A stretch of 64,000 nucleotides of DNA, taken from positions 37,944 to 101,943 of the forward strand of contig JAQGMG010000016.1 in the NCBI GenBank assembly GCA_028292485.1, given 5' to 3'. Position numbers and translations under genes: made by a program. Numbering within the stretch: the first letter of the stretch is position 1; every line of letters begins with the position of its first letter. Below the pieces are notes generated by a model that was not told the DNA's origin, searched no databases, and saw only the letters and a list, made by a program, of their open reading frames with translations. This document shows, piece after piece, positions 40,839 through 50,059 of this stretch. This DNA is from Rhodocyclales bacterium. GTDB lineage: Bacteria > Pseudomonadota > Gammaproteobacteria > Burkholderiales > Rhodocyclaceae.

Positions 40839-40895
40839 CGTAAGTTGAGCTAAAGCATACGCTCCACTCACCCTCCGGCACTGCTCATCTTTGAA

Positions 40896-42008
40896 ATGTC
40901 TCACGAAATCCTCAACGTTCCCGAGCTAGGCGTCATCGACGCCTACAACGCCTTGCTTGCTGAGCGCGGCTACAAGACGGATTCGGCCCAGCTGCGGGCT
41001 GTCGAGCGTTTGCAGGAGCTGTACACCGAACTGCTGGCCTTCAAGGCCAAGCGTCGTTCGGCGCTGCGCAAGCTGATATTCAATCCGGATCTGCCAAGGA
41101 GCGTTTACCTGTGGGGCGGGGTGGGGCGTGGCAAGAGCTTCATCATGGATAGCTTCTTCGATGCTGTGCCGTATCGGCGCAAACGTCGTGTGCACTTCCA
41201 TGCCTTCATGCAGTCGATTCATGCCCAGCTGCGACAGGCCAAGGATCAGGACGATCCGCTGGCGCATGTGGCCGATGGCATTGCCGAGAAAACACGGCTG
41301 TTGTGTTTCGACGAGTTTCACGTTTCCGATATTGCGGATGCGATGATTCTGGGGCGTCTGCTGGAGGCCCTGTTCGAGCGCGGCGTGGTGTTCGTCATGA
41401 CATCCAACTACCCGCCAGATGGCCTCTATCCCAACGGCCTGCAGCGCCAGAACTTCATTCCCACCATCGCGCTGATGAAGAAGCGCTTCGACGTCGTCGA
41501 GGTCGATCACGGCACCGACTATCGCTTGCGTTCACTCGAACGCATGAATACCTTCATTGTCCCCAACGGCGCAGAAGCCGATAGCCAGCTTGCTGCGCAA
41601 TTCGTCGCTATTGCAGGCGCCGTTGGCAAGCCCGGCGACATCGAGCTGTTGGGTCGCAAGGTCAAGGCACGACGCAAGGCGCCTGGCGTGATCTGGTTCG
41701 ACTTTCAGGCCTTGTGTGGTGGCGCCCGCTCGCAGAATGATTATCTGGAGCTTGCGCGCGAACATCACACACTATTGCTCTCCGATGTGCCGGTCATGAC
41801 CAGCAATCAGGGAAATGAAGCACGCCGTTTCACCTGGCTTGTCGACGTGCTCTATGACGCCCGGGTCAAATTCATCGTCAGCGCTGCCGCTGAAGCAGAT
41901 CAGCTTTACCGTAAAGGGCCCAACGCGCAGGAGTTTCCACGCACGGTTTCGCGCTTGATGGAAATGCGTACGCGCGAGTACCTGGCGGAGCCGCACCGGC
42001 CTGAATAG
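40896..42008 (+). CDS. zapE: Cell division protein ZapE (AFG1-like ATPase)
   Basis: GVYLWGGVGRGKSFIMDSFF-type Walker A, RLLCFDEFHVSDIADAMILGRL, TSNYPPDGLYPNGLQR. Confidence 0.93.
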   Translation: MSHEILNVPELGVIDAYNALLAERGYKTDSAQLRAVERLQELYTELLAFKAKRRSALRKLIFNPDLPRSVYLWGGVGRGKSFIMDSFFDAVPYRRKRRVHFHAFMQSIHAQLRQAKDQDDPLAHVADGIAEKTRLLCFDEFHVSDIADAMILGRLLEALFERGVVFVMTSNYPPDGLYPNGLQRQNFIPTIALMKKRFDVVEVDHGTDYRLRSLERMNTFIVPNGAEADSQLAAQFVAIAGAVGKPGDIELLGRKVKARRKAPGVIWFDFQALCGGARSQNDYLELAREHHTLLLSDVPVMTSNQGNEARRFTWLVDVLYDARVKFIVSAAAEADQLYRKGPNAQEFPRTVSRLMEMRTREYLAEPHRPE

Positions 42009-42050
42009 TCTGCCTTTTCGGAATTCCGGTTTCATTGCGGCTGCACGCAA

Positions 42051-43115
42051 CTACGGTTTTGCCGGCGGTTCGTCGAAATAAATGACTCTGTGCTCGTCCG
42101 CCGATTGCCGCGCTTTCAGGCACGCTTCGGTTGCGACAAACGCATCGCTGGCCTGCACATCGCAAACACCTTCGCCAGTGATGTCGCCTACGAAGTCTTT
42201 GAAGATGGATTGCTCTTCATGCAACGGAAGCCGTTGTCTCTCTTTTGATTCTGCGTTGAGTAGCCAGGCTTCCTCGTCGCGAGTTTCCAGCGAGCCATGC
42301 GTGCCCAATACGCGAATCCTGTCGTCATAAACGATCCGTACGGTTTGCGGATGCAGAAAGTCGATGCTGACCGAGGCACTCAGTCCGTTGCTGAGGATGA
42401 ACTGGCATTGGGCGGTCGCTTCCAGTTCGCCGTATCCCGCGTTGTGCTGTGTCGAGTGGGTCGCGAAGACCGATTCGTAACGCTGGCGCGATAGCCACGG
42501 AATCCAGTCCATGGTGTGGGAACCCAACCACGGAATCGTGCCGCCGTAGGAGGCTCGCGAGCGGTAGAAATCGGGCCGGCTGCCGAGGAGGTAAGATTTT
42601 TGTGCCTGGATCAGCCGCACTTCGCCGATGCGATTTGCCCTCAGCGCGGCTTCGAGGGCGCGGAACCATGGTTTGTAGCGACTGCTGAAGTTCGTGCAAA
42701 ATTTGCTCGAACCTGCCGCATAGGCCGCGCGTAGCGCCGCCAGTTCATCGAAACTGGCGGCGATGGGCTTCTCCGAAAAAACGTGAATGCCGCGTTGAAG
42801 ACAGGCCAGGCTGATGCGGGCATGTTCGGCATAATGACAATGTACTGCAACGATGTCGGGTTTGATGGAGTCGAGCATCTTCTGCCAATCGTCGAAATGG
42901 GGCACGTCCAGTCCGCGCCTGGCAAGCTCGGTGTGGATCTTGGTCATGTCTTCGCCGTCGGAGCCTGCTGCGACGCCCCGTAAGATTGTGCGCTGGTCGA
43001 GGCCATTCAGCACATAACCATAGATGCCGCTGCCGCCGATGATACAAACACTTAACACAGGTCGCTCCAAGTAAGACGTGGTACCAGCATCGGTCGTTCT
43101 GTCCGGCGCTGTCAA
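42051..43115 (-). CDS. Gfo/Idh/MocA family oxidoreductase
   Basis: VLSVCIIGGSGIYG nucleotide-binding start; HVFSEKPIAASFDELAAL EKP motif. Confidence 0.85.
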   Translation of the reverse strand: MTAPDRTTDAGTTSYLERPVLSVCIIGGSGIYGYVLNGLDQRTILRGVAAGSDGEDMTKIHTELARRGLDVPHFDDWQKMLDSIKPDIVAVHCHYAEHARISLACLQRGIHVFSEKPIAASFDELAALRAAYAAGSSKFCTNFSSRYKPWFRALEAALRANRIGEVRLIQAQKSYLLGSRPDFYRSRASYGGTIPWLGSHTMDWIPWLSRQRYESVFATHSTQHNAGYGELEATAQCQFILSNGLSASVSIDFLHPQTVRIVYDDRIRVLGTHGSLETRDEEAWLLNAESKERQRLPLHEEQSIFKDFVGDITGEGVCDVQASDAFVATEACLKARQSADEHRVIYFDEPPAKP

Positions 43116-43295
43116 GCTGCTTCGTCGGTAGGCGTGGTCAAGGAATCGCTTACCTGGATATTTCTTGAGTTGTGCCGACGAGGGTTACCATCAGGTTCCG
43201 GGTGGCGCGAGCGGACCGCCGCAGGATCAAATGACTAACTCCGGCGAGCAGCGAACATGGCCGCGCCAGGCGAGTTGCGACGATAGGAGACTGCC

Positions 43296-44093
43296 GTGCT
43301 GAAAAGAATTTTCTGCCTTGTGTTGTTGCTATGCGGTATGCATGCTTTCGCGCAGCAACGTCTTGAAATAATTTCGTTACAGTATCGCTTGCCCGAGCAG
43401 GTCTTGCCGACCTTGCAGTCCTTGCTCGAGCCTGGCGGCAGCATTTCAGGCGCAGCGGGCAAGCTGTTCGTGCGGACTTCGCCAGGCAATCTCGCGCAGA
43501 TACGTCGGGCACTTGAAGCGCTGGACACGCCATTGAGGCGCCTGATGATTTCGGTGCGGCAGGGTGGCAGTAGCGGTGGCGAGAGCACGGATGTCGGGAT
43601 TTCGACCGGGCGGGTGATCGTCGGGCGCGACGGTGTGCGGGCCAGTGGTGAGCTGCGTGGCAATGCGGGTACGACCATCGGGTCGAGTAACGCGACGCAG
43701 CGTGTGCAGACGGTAGAAGGCGGTGACGCTACGATCTTTCTCGGCCGCTCCGTTCCCATTCCGATGCGCCAGCTTGCGCGGCGCCCTGGCGGGACGACGA
43801 TGACCGAAACGACCCAGTACGTGGATGTCGGGACGGGTTTTGTCGCCCATCCCGAACTGGTTGGCGAACGTGTCGTGCTGACCATCTCGCCGCAGAATCA
43901 GCGCATCGACCGTAATGGCATGATCGAAGGCGGCGGATTGAGCACGCGCATCGAAGGGCGGCTCGGCGAATGGCTTTCACTTGGTGGCAGCAACGTAGAG
44001 CGCAGTGATGAGCAGCGCGGCACGCTGGAGTATCGCGCTGGCAGGACCAGCAATAGTGCTGATGTGTGGATCAAAGTCGAGCTGCTGGAATAG
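43296..44093 (+). CDS. Secretin-like periplasmic protein (secretin N-domain plus truncated secretin-like region)
   Basis: Signal peptide MLKRIFCLVLLLCGMHAFAQQ; LEIISLQYRLPEQVLPTLQSLLEPGGSISGAAGKLFVRTSPGNLAQIRRALEALDTPLRRLMI secretin N1-type pattern; only 265 aa. Confidence 0.65.
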   Translation: MLKRIFCLVLLLCGMHAFAQQRLEIISLQYRLPEQVLPTLQSLLEPGGSISGAAGKLFVRTSPGNLAQIRRALEALDTPLRRLMISVRQGGSSGGESTDVGISTGRVIVGRDGVRASGELRGNAGTTIGSSNATQRVQTVEGGDATIFLGRSVPIPMRQLARRPGGTTMTETTQYVDVGTGFVAHPELVGERVVLTISPQNQRIDRNGMIEGGGLSTRIEGRLGEWLSLGGSNVERSDEQRGTLEYRAGRTSNSADVWIKVELLE

Positions 44094-44135
44094 GCTTGCG
44101 TACTGCCATTGTCCCGGCAAGCGGGGCCGAAATGT

Positions 44136-44215
44136 TCGTCATTCCCGCGAAAGCGGGAATCCACTTGGTGGCACCATCAGGTGGGAGCGGATTCCCGCTT
44201 TCGCGGGAATGACGA
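44136..44215. repeat. GTCATTCCCGC-family nested inverted repeat
   Basis: tcgtcattcccgcgaaagcgggaatccact...gagcggattcccgctttcgcgggaatgacga, near-perfect about 30-bp arms each containing its own palindrome; between convergent genes. Confidence 0.9.
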
Positions 44216-44220
44216 GCGGC

Positions 44221-44775
44221 TCAGACGATGTAGCCGACGCCGTCTTTCATCTTTGCGTTCATCTCGGCCATGCGTCCTGCATCGATGCCCGCGCGCAGCG
44301 TGTATTCCTCGCCGAAGCAGGGCACGGTCGCCATCTCCGCCTGTTTGCGAGCGAAGTAATCGGCCGTCGTGCCGATCATTGCCGCAGGATTGCCGACAGC
44401 CAATACGCCATCGGGAATGTCTTGCGTAATGACACTACCTGCGCCAATTACGACGTCATTGCCGATGCGCACGCCGGGCAGCACGATGCTGCCTGCGCCA
44501 ATGAACACACGATCGCCGATGGAGACCTTGGCAATGCGCACGAGGCCCAACGTGCGTTTCGTGCTCGCGTCGTGCGCCAGGATAACGACGTTCGGCCCGA
44601 GGGTGACGTCGTTGCCGATGCGGATGTGGCAACAATGCCAGGCATCGATAACGCATCCGTTCTGCATATAGAAATTCTCGCCGACCACCAGGCCACGGCG
44701 CTTGAGCGTTGCCAGTGGATCGAGGCGCAATGCGCGTCGCAGGAGCTCGGGTATCAACGCTCTGAATCCGTTCAT
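44221..44775 (-). CDS. Left-handed beta-helix acyltransferase (hexapeptide repeat)
   Basis: IGNDVTLGPNVVILAHDAS..., IGDRVFIGAGSIVLPGVRIGNDVVIGAGSVITQDIPDGVLAVGNPA. Confidence 0.88.
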   Translation of the reverse strand: MNGFRALIPELLRRALRLDPLATLKRRGLVVGENFYMQNGCVIDAWHCCHIRIGNDVTLGPNVVILAHDASTKRTLGLVRIAKVSIGDRVFIGAGSIVLPGVRIGNDVVIGAGSVITQDIPDGVLAVGNPAAMIGTTADYFARKQAEMATVPCFGEEYTLRAGIDAGRMAEMNAKMKDGVGYIV

Positions 44776-45227
44776 TCCTCGCCTATGTCTTCGTTCCAGA
44801 CGGCCGGGTTGGCGGCGATGTAGTCGCCCATCATGTGGATGCATTCCGGCGAGGCCATGTCGATGACCGTCACACCGTTTTCACGTAGCCAGTCGATGCC
44901 GCCCGGAAAGTTGACCGACTCGCCGACGATCACGGTGCCGATGTTGAACTGACGGATCAGGCCGCTGCAGAACCAGCATGGCGCCAGCGTGGTAACCATG
45001 ATCTTGTCGCGATAGCTGCGCTGGCGGCCGGCTTTGCGAAAGGCATCTGTCTCGCCGTGAATCGATGGATCATCTTCCTGCACGCGTCGATTGTGGCCAC
45101 GCCCCAGCAAGCTGCCGTCACCTGCGAACAGCGCACCGCCAACGGGCACTCCGCCTTCGGACAGACCTAGCCGCGCTTCTTCGATGGCAACTTGCAGCAG
45201 GGCTTGATGGTTAAGCGTGGCGATCAT
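44772..45227 (-). CDS. Nucleoside/cytosine deaminase family protein
   Basis: HGETDAF and TLAPCWFCSGLI zinc motifs; start/stop overlap with the acyltransferase. Confidence 0.85.
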   Translation of the reverse strand: MIATLNHQALLQVAIEEARLGLSEGGVPVGGALFAGDGSLLGRGHNRRVQEDDPSIHGETDAFRKAGRQRSYRDKIMVTTLAPCWFCSGLIRQFNIGTVIVGESVNFPGGIDWLRENGVTVIDMASPECIHMMGDYIAANPAVWNEDIGEE

Positions 45228-45306
45228 GGACGGCTCCTTGGCGGTGTGGAATTACCTGATCTCAAGCGACTATTGTGCCTGCCGGGATGCCTGTCTGGAC
45301 GCCCGT

Positions 45307-47133
45307 TCAGTCCTGAATGATCTCTTCACCGCTGGCGAGCAGTCGGGCATACGCACCCTCTGCGGCCAGCAACTCGACGTGCGTGCCTATTTCGACAATG
45401 CGGCCCTGTTCCATCACCACAATGCGGTTGGCATCACGAATCGTCGTCAGGCGATGTGCAATGACGAGCACCGTACGATCGCGACGCAGTTCGACGAGCG
45501 CTTCGCGCACGACGCGTTCGGATTCATTGTCGAGCGCTGAAGTGGCTTCGTCGAGCAGCAGGATGGGCGCGTTCTTCAGGAAGGCTCGGGCGATCGCCAG
45601 GCGCTGGCGCTGGCCACCGGAGAGCTGGTTGCCATTGGTGCCAATACGCGTGTCGAAGCCCTGCGGCAGATTCCTGATGAATTCCAGTGCATGTGCCTGC
45701 GCCGCCGCCTGCTGGAGTTCTTCTTGCGTCGCATCCTGCTTGCCATAGGCGATATTGCTGGCCACTGTGTCATCGAACAGCGCTGCGTGCTGACCAACGA
45801 GTGCGAGCTGCGCGCGCAAGGTCGCGAGTGGCATTTCGTCGATCGGCGTGCCATCGATCAGGATGCGGCCTTCATCTGCATCGAAGAAGCGCGCGATGAG
45901 GCTCATCAAGGTGGTCTTGCCGCTGCCCGAAGCACCGACGAAGGCTACCGTTTCACCGGCGGCCACATCGAGATTGAAATCTGTCAGTGCCGCGTGCTCC
46001 TGCCCCGGATAGCGGAAACAAAGCGCCTCGAAGCGGATTGCACCGCGCACGTGTTGCAAGGCCTTCGTACCGTCGTCGCGCTCCGGTGGCGTATCGAGCA
46101 ATTCAAAGATACTTTGCGCGCCGGCCAGGCCACGCTGGATCGTGGAATTCACGTTGGTCAGGCGGCGAATCGGTTCGAAGAGCAGGGCCATGGTCGTGAT
46201 GTAGGCGACGAACTGGCCCGATGAAAAATCGCGGCTGTGCGACAGCGAGGTGGCGACGAATATGACGACGGCGATTGCGCCCGAGGCCAGTATCTGCACC
46301 AGCGGCACATTCAGCGACGAGACGCGCACCACGCGCATGGCTTCGCGACGCAGTTGTGTGCCGATGCGGCGAAAGCGCTGATTCTCGTGCGCTTGCGTGC
46401 CGAAGATCTTGATCTCCTTGAGACCCGACAAGGACTCTTCCACGACGTTGGTAAGCGCCGCCATGGTGCTCTGCATATCGCGGCTGGAGCTGCGCATTTT
46501 CGAGCTTGCCATGCGGATGATCCAGGCGATTACTGGCGCAATGGCCAGAATCACCAGCGTCAATTCCCAGGCGGTAAACAGCAGCGTTAGCGTCAGGAAA
46601 ACGATGGTCAGCGAATCCTGGATGACGACGATCCACGCCGTTGACAGTGCACTGCCCGCCTGGCCGATGTCATACGAAATGCGTGACAACATGCGGCCGG
46701 AAGTCTGCTTCTGGTGCTCGGCAACGGGCAGCAGCATCTGGTGACGAAAGACGTCTTCGCGGATGTCCTGGATGGCCTTGTTCGATACCCACTGGCTCGA
46801 CACACTGGCGACGTAGTCGGTCAGTCCCTTGATGACGGCCACGACGAAGATCAGCAGCGGAATCAGGCGAATGTCATTGGTCAGGGCGTGCTTCAAATGG
46901 CTGAGCCATGTAGTGAGCTGTGCCATCAGCCCGCTTGCGACCGGGGCAATGCTGGGTGCCGCGGCCGTGCCGTTAGGTGCGTTGAAGTTGTCGATCAAGG
47001 GCTGCAGCAAGGCCGGCATCGCAGGGGCGCATGCGGCCGCCACGGCCATTGCGACAAAGGACAAGGCTACGACGCGCCAGTAAGGCGCGATGTAGCCGAG
47101 CAGCCGCTTGTAGAGGAGGAAAGAGTCTTTCAC
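45307..47133 (-). CDS. msbA: Lipid A export permease/ATP-binding protein MsbA
   Basis: N-terminal TM domain MKDSFLLYKRLLGYIAPYWRV; GASGSGKTTLMSLIARFFD, NQLSGGQRQRLAIARAFLKNAPILLLDEATSALD. Confidence 0.93.
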   Translation of the reverse strand: MKDSFLLYKRLLGYIAPYWRVVALSFVAMAVAAACAPAMPALLQPLIDNFNAPNGTAAAPSIAPVASGLMAQLTTWLSHLKHALTNDIRLIPLLIFVVAVIKGLTDYVASVSSQWVSNKAIQDIREDVFRHQMLLPVAEHQKQTSGRMLSRISYDIGQAGSALSTAWIVVIQDSLTIVFLTLTLLFTAWELTLVILAIAPVIAWIIRMASSKMRSSSRDMQSTMAALTNVVEESLSGLKEIKIFGTQAHENQRFRRIGTQLRREAMRVVRVSSLNVPLVQILASGAIAVVIFVATSLSHSRDFSSGQFVAYITTMALLFEPIRRLTNVNSTIQRGLAGAQSIFELLDTPPERDDGTKALQHVRGAIRFEALCFRYPGQEHAALTDFNLDVAAGETVAFVGASGSGKTTLMSLIARFFDADEGRILIDGTPIDEMPLATLRAQLALVGQHAALFDDTVASNIAYGKQDATQEELQQAAAQAHALEFIRNLPQGFDTRIGTNGNQLSGGQRQRLAIARAFLKNAPILLLDEATSALDNESERVVREALVELRRDRTVLVIAHRLTTIRDANRIVVMEQGRIVEIGTHVELLAAEGAYARLLASGEEIIQD

Positions 47134-47178
47134 GTTGAACGAATGATTTCGGTGATTACTTTTCAGGGATCAGCCAAT

Positions 47179-47261
47179 TCGTCATTCCCGCGAAAGCGGG
47201 AATCCACTTAGTGGCACAGGTCTCACGTAGAAGTGGATTCCCGCTTTCGCGGGAATGACGA
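47179..47261. repeat. GTCATTCCCGC-family nested inverted repeat
   Basis: 31-bp perfect arms: 47179-47209 tcgtcattcccgcgaaagcgggaatccactt and 47231-47261 aagtggattcccgctttcgcgggaatgacga. Confidence 0.93.
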
Positions 47262-47290
47262 TGTAATACGGATTTGCATGTCCGGTTCTT

Positions 47291-48019
47291 TTATTCGCGG
47301 CGCAGCAGCTTGTCGACGATGAAGTCCGAAATGCCGCGCACCTTGAATTTCGTCTTCAATTCGTCACGCTCGTAATGCTGCGTCAACCACGTCATGAAAT
47401 CGGTCGGCTGGCGGGTGTTGAACGCTTCGTATTCTTCGAAGAAGAAATCGAGGATACCGGTCTTCGAGCCCTTGAGGTGCCCATAGCGCCAGTCGAGTTC
47501 GTGCTCAGCTTGCGAAACAGGCTCTTTCAAGCGGAACAACCGGTAGAGGGCGCTGGCGAAACCAGCACGGTCTGCACCGGACTTGCAGTGGATGAGGGCC
47601 GGATATTCGATATTGGCGAACATGTCCTTTGTCGCCAGCACCGCTTCCGTGTCGGGCGCGCTGCGCGACAGGATGCCCTTGTGATTGACCAGCGCAATAC
47701 CCAGTTCGCGGCAAGTGTCTTCGTGCAGGGCATAGCGCAAAGTCTGGTCGGCGCCACGCAGATTGATGATGGTCTTGATGCCGTAATCGCGCTGGTATCT
47801 GCGGATCTGGCGTGGCGTCGGCTGACTTGCGCGGTACAGGCCGCCAGGCAAGGCGTGCAGGTTGTTGTACGTCGCACGGAACAAGCCATGGTCGACAAAC
47901 AGCATGTCGAGATAAGCGAGAAAACGACGCCAGGGAGAGCGGAGTTTCATGGCTGAAGCGGGGGCGGCCGCGTTGGCAATCGCCGCGTTACCTGATTGGG
48001 TGGAACTATCCGGGATCAA
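47291..48019 (-). CDS. Tyrosine/dual-specificity phosphatase-like protein
   Basis: GLYRASQPTPRQIRRYQRDYGIKTIINLRG and active-site loop HCKSGADRAG. Confidence 0.85.
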   Translation of the reverse strand: MIPDSSTQSGNAAIANAAAPASAMKLRSPWRRFLAYLDMLFVDHGLFRATYNNLHALPGGLYRASQPTPRQIRRYQRDYGIKTIINLRGADQTLRYALHEDTCRELGIALVNHKGILSRSAPDTEAVLATKDMFANIEYPALIHCKSGADRAGFASALYRLFRLKEPVSQAEHELDWRYGHLKGSKTGILDFFFEEYEAFNTRQPTDFMTWLTQHYERDELKTKFKVRGISDFIVDKLLRRE

Positions 48020-48121
48020 GAGCAGTATCTCGTGCGAGACGGTCGGTGGCTGAGGACGTGATTATCCCCGAGTTGAGGCTTCGCCGCGAGTGCGATGTCT
48101 TGGGGAAATACCGCGCCAGAT

Positions 48122-49948
48122 CTAGCTGACCGTGTCATCCGAGGCCGGTGGCGCAACCTTGATGACCTCTTCGAGCGTAGTCAAGCCCTTCGCAACCTTC
48201 ATGGCACCCGAAATACGCAGCGGCTTCATGCCTTCGCGATAGGCCGTCTGGCGAATCAGCGCCAGGTCTGCGCCGGCCGTGACGTGCTGACGAATCCCGG
48301 CCGACATCAGAAGTGTTTCGTAGATGCCCATGCGGCCGCGGTAGCCCGTGTTGCGGCATTCCAGGCAACCCACGGGGCGATATATCTGTGCTGGCGCCGC
48401 CGATTTGAATGGCGCTACCAGGTGTCCCCAGCTGGCTTCATCGCCACCCTCCAGTGCCGACGGTTTTCTGCAGTGCGAGCACAGCGTACGTACCAGACGT
48501 TGCCCCATCACGCCGAGCAGAGTGGAGTTGATGAGGTAGGACGGCACGCCAAGGTCGAGCAGGCGTGTGATGGCCGATGGTGCGTCGTTGGTATGCAAGG
48601 TGGATAGTACGAGGTGGCCGGTGAGGGCCGCCTGGATGGCCATGTCGGCGGTTTCCAGGTCGCGTATTTCACCGATCATGATGATGTCCGGGTCCTGCCG
48701 CAGCAGTGCCCGCACACCGTCGGCAAAGCCCAGGTCGATGGACGCTTGCGCCTGCATCTGGTTGAACGCGTCCTCGACCATTTCGATCGGGTCTTCGATG
48801 GTGCAGACGTTTACTTCCGATGTGGCGAGCTGTTTGAGCGTGGAGTAAAGCGTCGTTGTTTTGCCCGAGCCAGTCGGGCCGGTGACGAGGATAATGCCGT
48901 TGGGCTGCTTCGTCATCGAGTCCCAGCGCTGCTGGTCTTCTTCGGTGAAGCCCATCTCGGTAAAGCTACGTACCAGCACTTCAGGGTCGAAGATCCGCAT
49001 CACAAGCTTCTCGCCGAAAGCTGTCGGCAAGGTAGATAGACGCAGTTCCACTTCCATGCCTTGCGGCGTGCGCGTCTTGATGCGGCCATCCTGCGGCCGG
49101 CGCTTTTCCACGACGTCCATGCGGCCGAGTATCTTGATACGGCTGGTCATCGCGTTGATGACGGTCATGGGCAACTGATAGACCTGGTGCAGCACGCCAT
49201 CGATACGGAAGCGCACGATACCTATGTCGCGGCGCGGTTCGACGTGGATGTCCGAGGCGCGCTGGTCGAAGGCGTATTGCCACAACCAGTCGACGATGCG
49301 CACGATGTGTTGCTCGTTGGCGTCGAACTGGCGGGTGCTGTCACCGAGGTCTACGAGCTGCTCGAAATTGGTCAGTGCGCTGCCGCGTTGCTGGTCGCCG
49401 GTGGCGTTCTTGACCGAGCGTGCGAGGTTGTAGAACTCGATCTGGAAGCGTTCGATGTCAATGGGGTTGGCCAGTACGCGGCGGATCGGCTTGCCGAGGA
49501 TCGGCTGTAGCTCACGCTCCCAGTCGCGCTCGAACGGTTCGGCCGTGGCGATCACCACCTCGCTGCTCGTGACCTGCACCGGCAGCACCTTGAGCCGCGC
49601 GGCGTATGCGGCCGGCATGACCTCCGTGACCGACGAGAAATGGATTTTCAGCGGGTCGATGTGCATGTACTCAATGCACAGCTTGCCGGCCAGCCATTCG
49701 GTGAGTGATTCGAGTTGCAGCAGTTTGTGCGGCGGTTGCGAGGACTTGAGTTTCTGGTCCGAGATGATGGATAGCGGATGGACGCCCGCCTTGTGCATCT
49801 GCCGCCCGGCGAAAATCTGCTCGGCCTCATCGTGCGAGATGAGCTTGTCTTCAAGCATCAACCGCAGCAGCTCCTTGATGGTCAGGCGTCGATCGGGCTC
49901 AGTGCCGTGGGCCTTGGCAGAAGTGCTTGTGCTGGCGGGTTTTGCCAT
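48122..49948 (-). CDS. GspE/PilB-family secretion/pilus ATPase
   Basis: GPTGSGKTTTLYSTL, GEIRDLETADMAIQAALTGHLVLSTLHTNDA, GCLECRNTGYRGRMGIYE (zinc-binding Cys reduced); MshEN-like N-terminus. Confidence 0.92.
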   Translation of the reverse strand: MAKPASTSTSAKAHGTEPDRRLTIKELLRLMLEDKLISHDEAEQIFAGRQMHKAGVHPLSIISDQKLKSSQPPHKLLQLESLTEWLAGKLCIEYMHIDPLKIHFSSVTEVMPAAYAARLKVLPVQVTSSEVVIATAEPFERDWERELQPILGKPIRRVLANPIDIERFQIEFYNLARSVKNATGDQQRGSALTNFEQLVDLGDSTRQFDANEQHIVRIVDWLWQYAFDQRASDIHVEPRRDIGIVRFRIDGVLHQVYQLPMTVINAMTSRIKILGRMDVVEKRRPQDGRIKTRTPQGMEVELRLSTLPTAFGEKLVMRIFDPEVLVRSFTEMGFTEEDQQRWDSMTKQPNGIILVTGPTGSGKTTTLYSTLKQLATSEVNVCTIEDPIEMVEDAFNQMQAQASIDLGFADGVRALLRQDPDIIMIGEIRDLETADMAIQAALTGHLVLSTLHTNDAPSAITRLLDLGVPSYLINSTLLGVMGQRLVRTLCSHCRKPSALEGGDEASWGHLVAPFKSAAPAQIYRPVGCLECRNTGYRGRMGIYETLLMSAGIRQHVTAGADLALIRQTAYREGMKPLRISGAMKVAKGLTTLEEVIKVAPPASDDTVS

Positions 49949-50059
49949 GAATGGTGGAACCTGAGATGGAACCGTTAGGCGAGCTAGTGAAGGCCAATGT
50001 AGCGCAGGCGGGTTACGCCGGCAAATCGCTTCCGCGCAACGGTCTTGCCGCTCCTGGCC

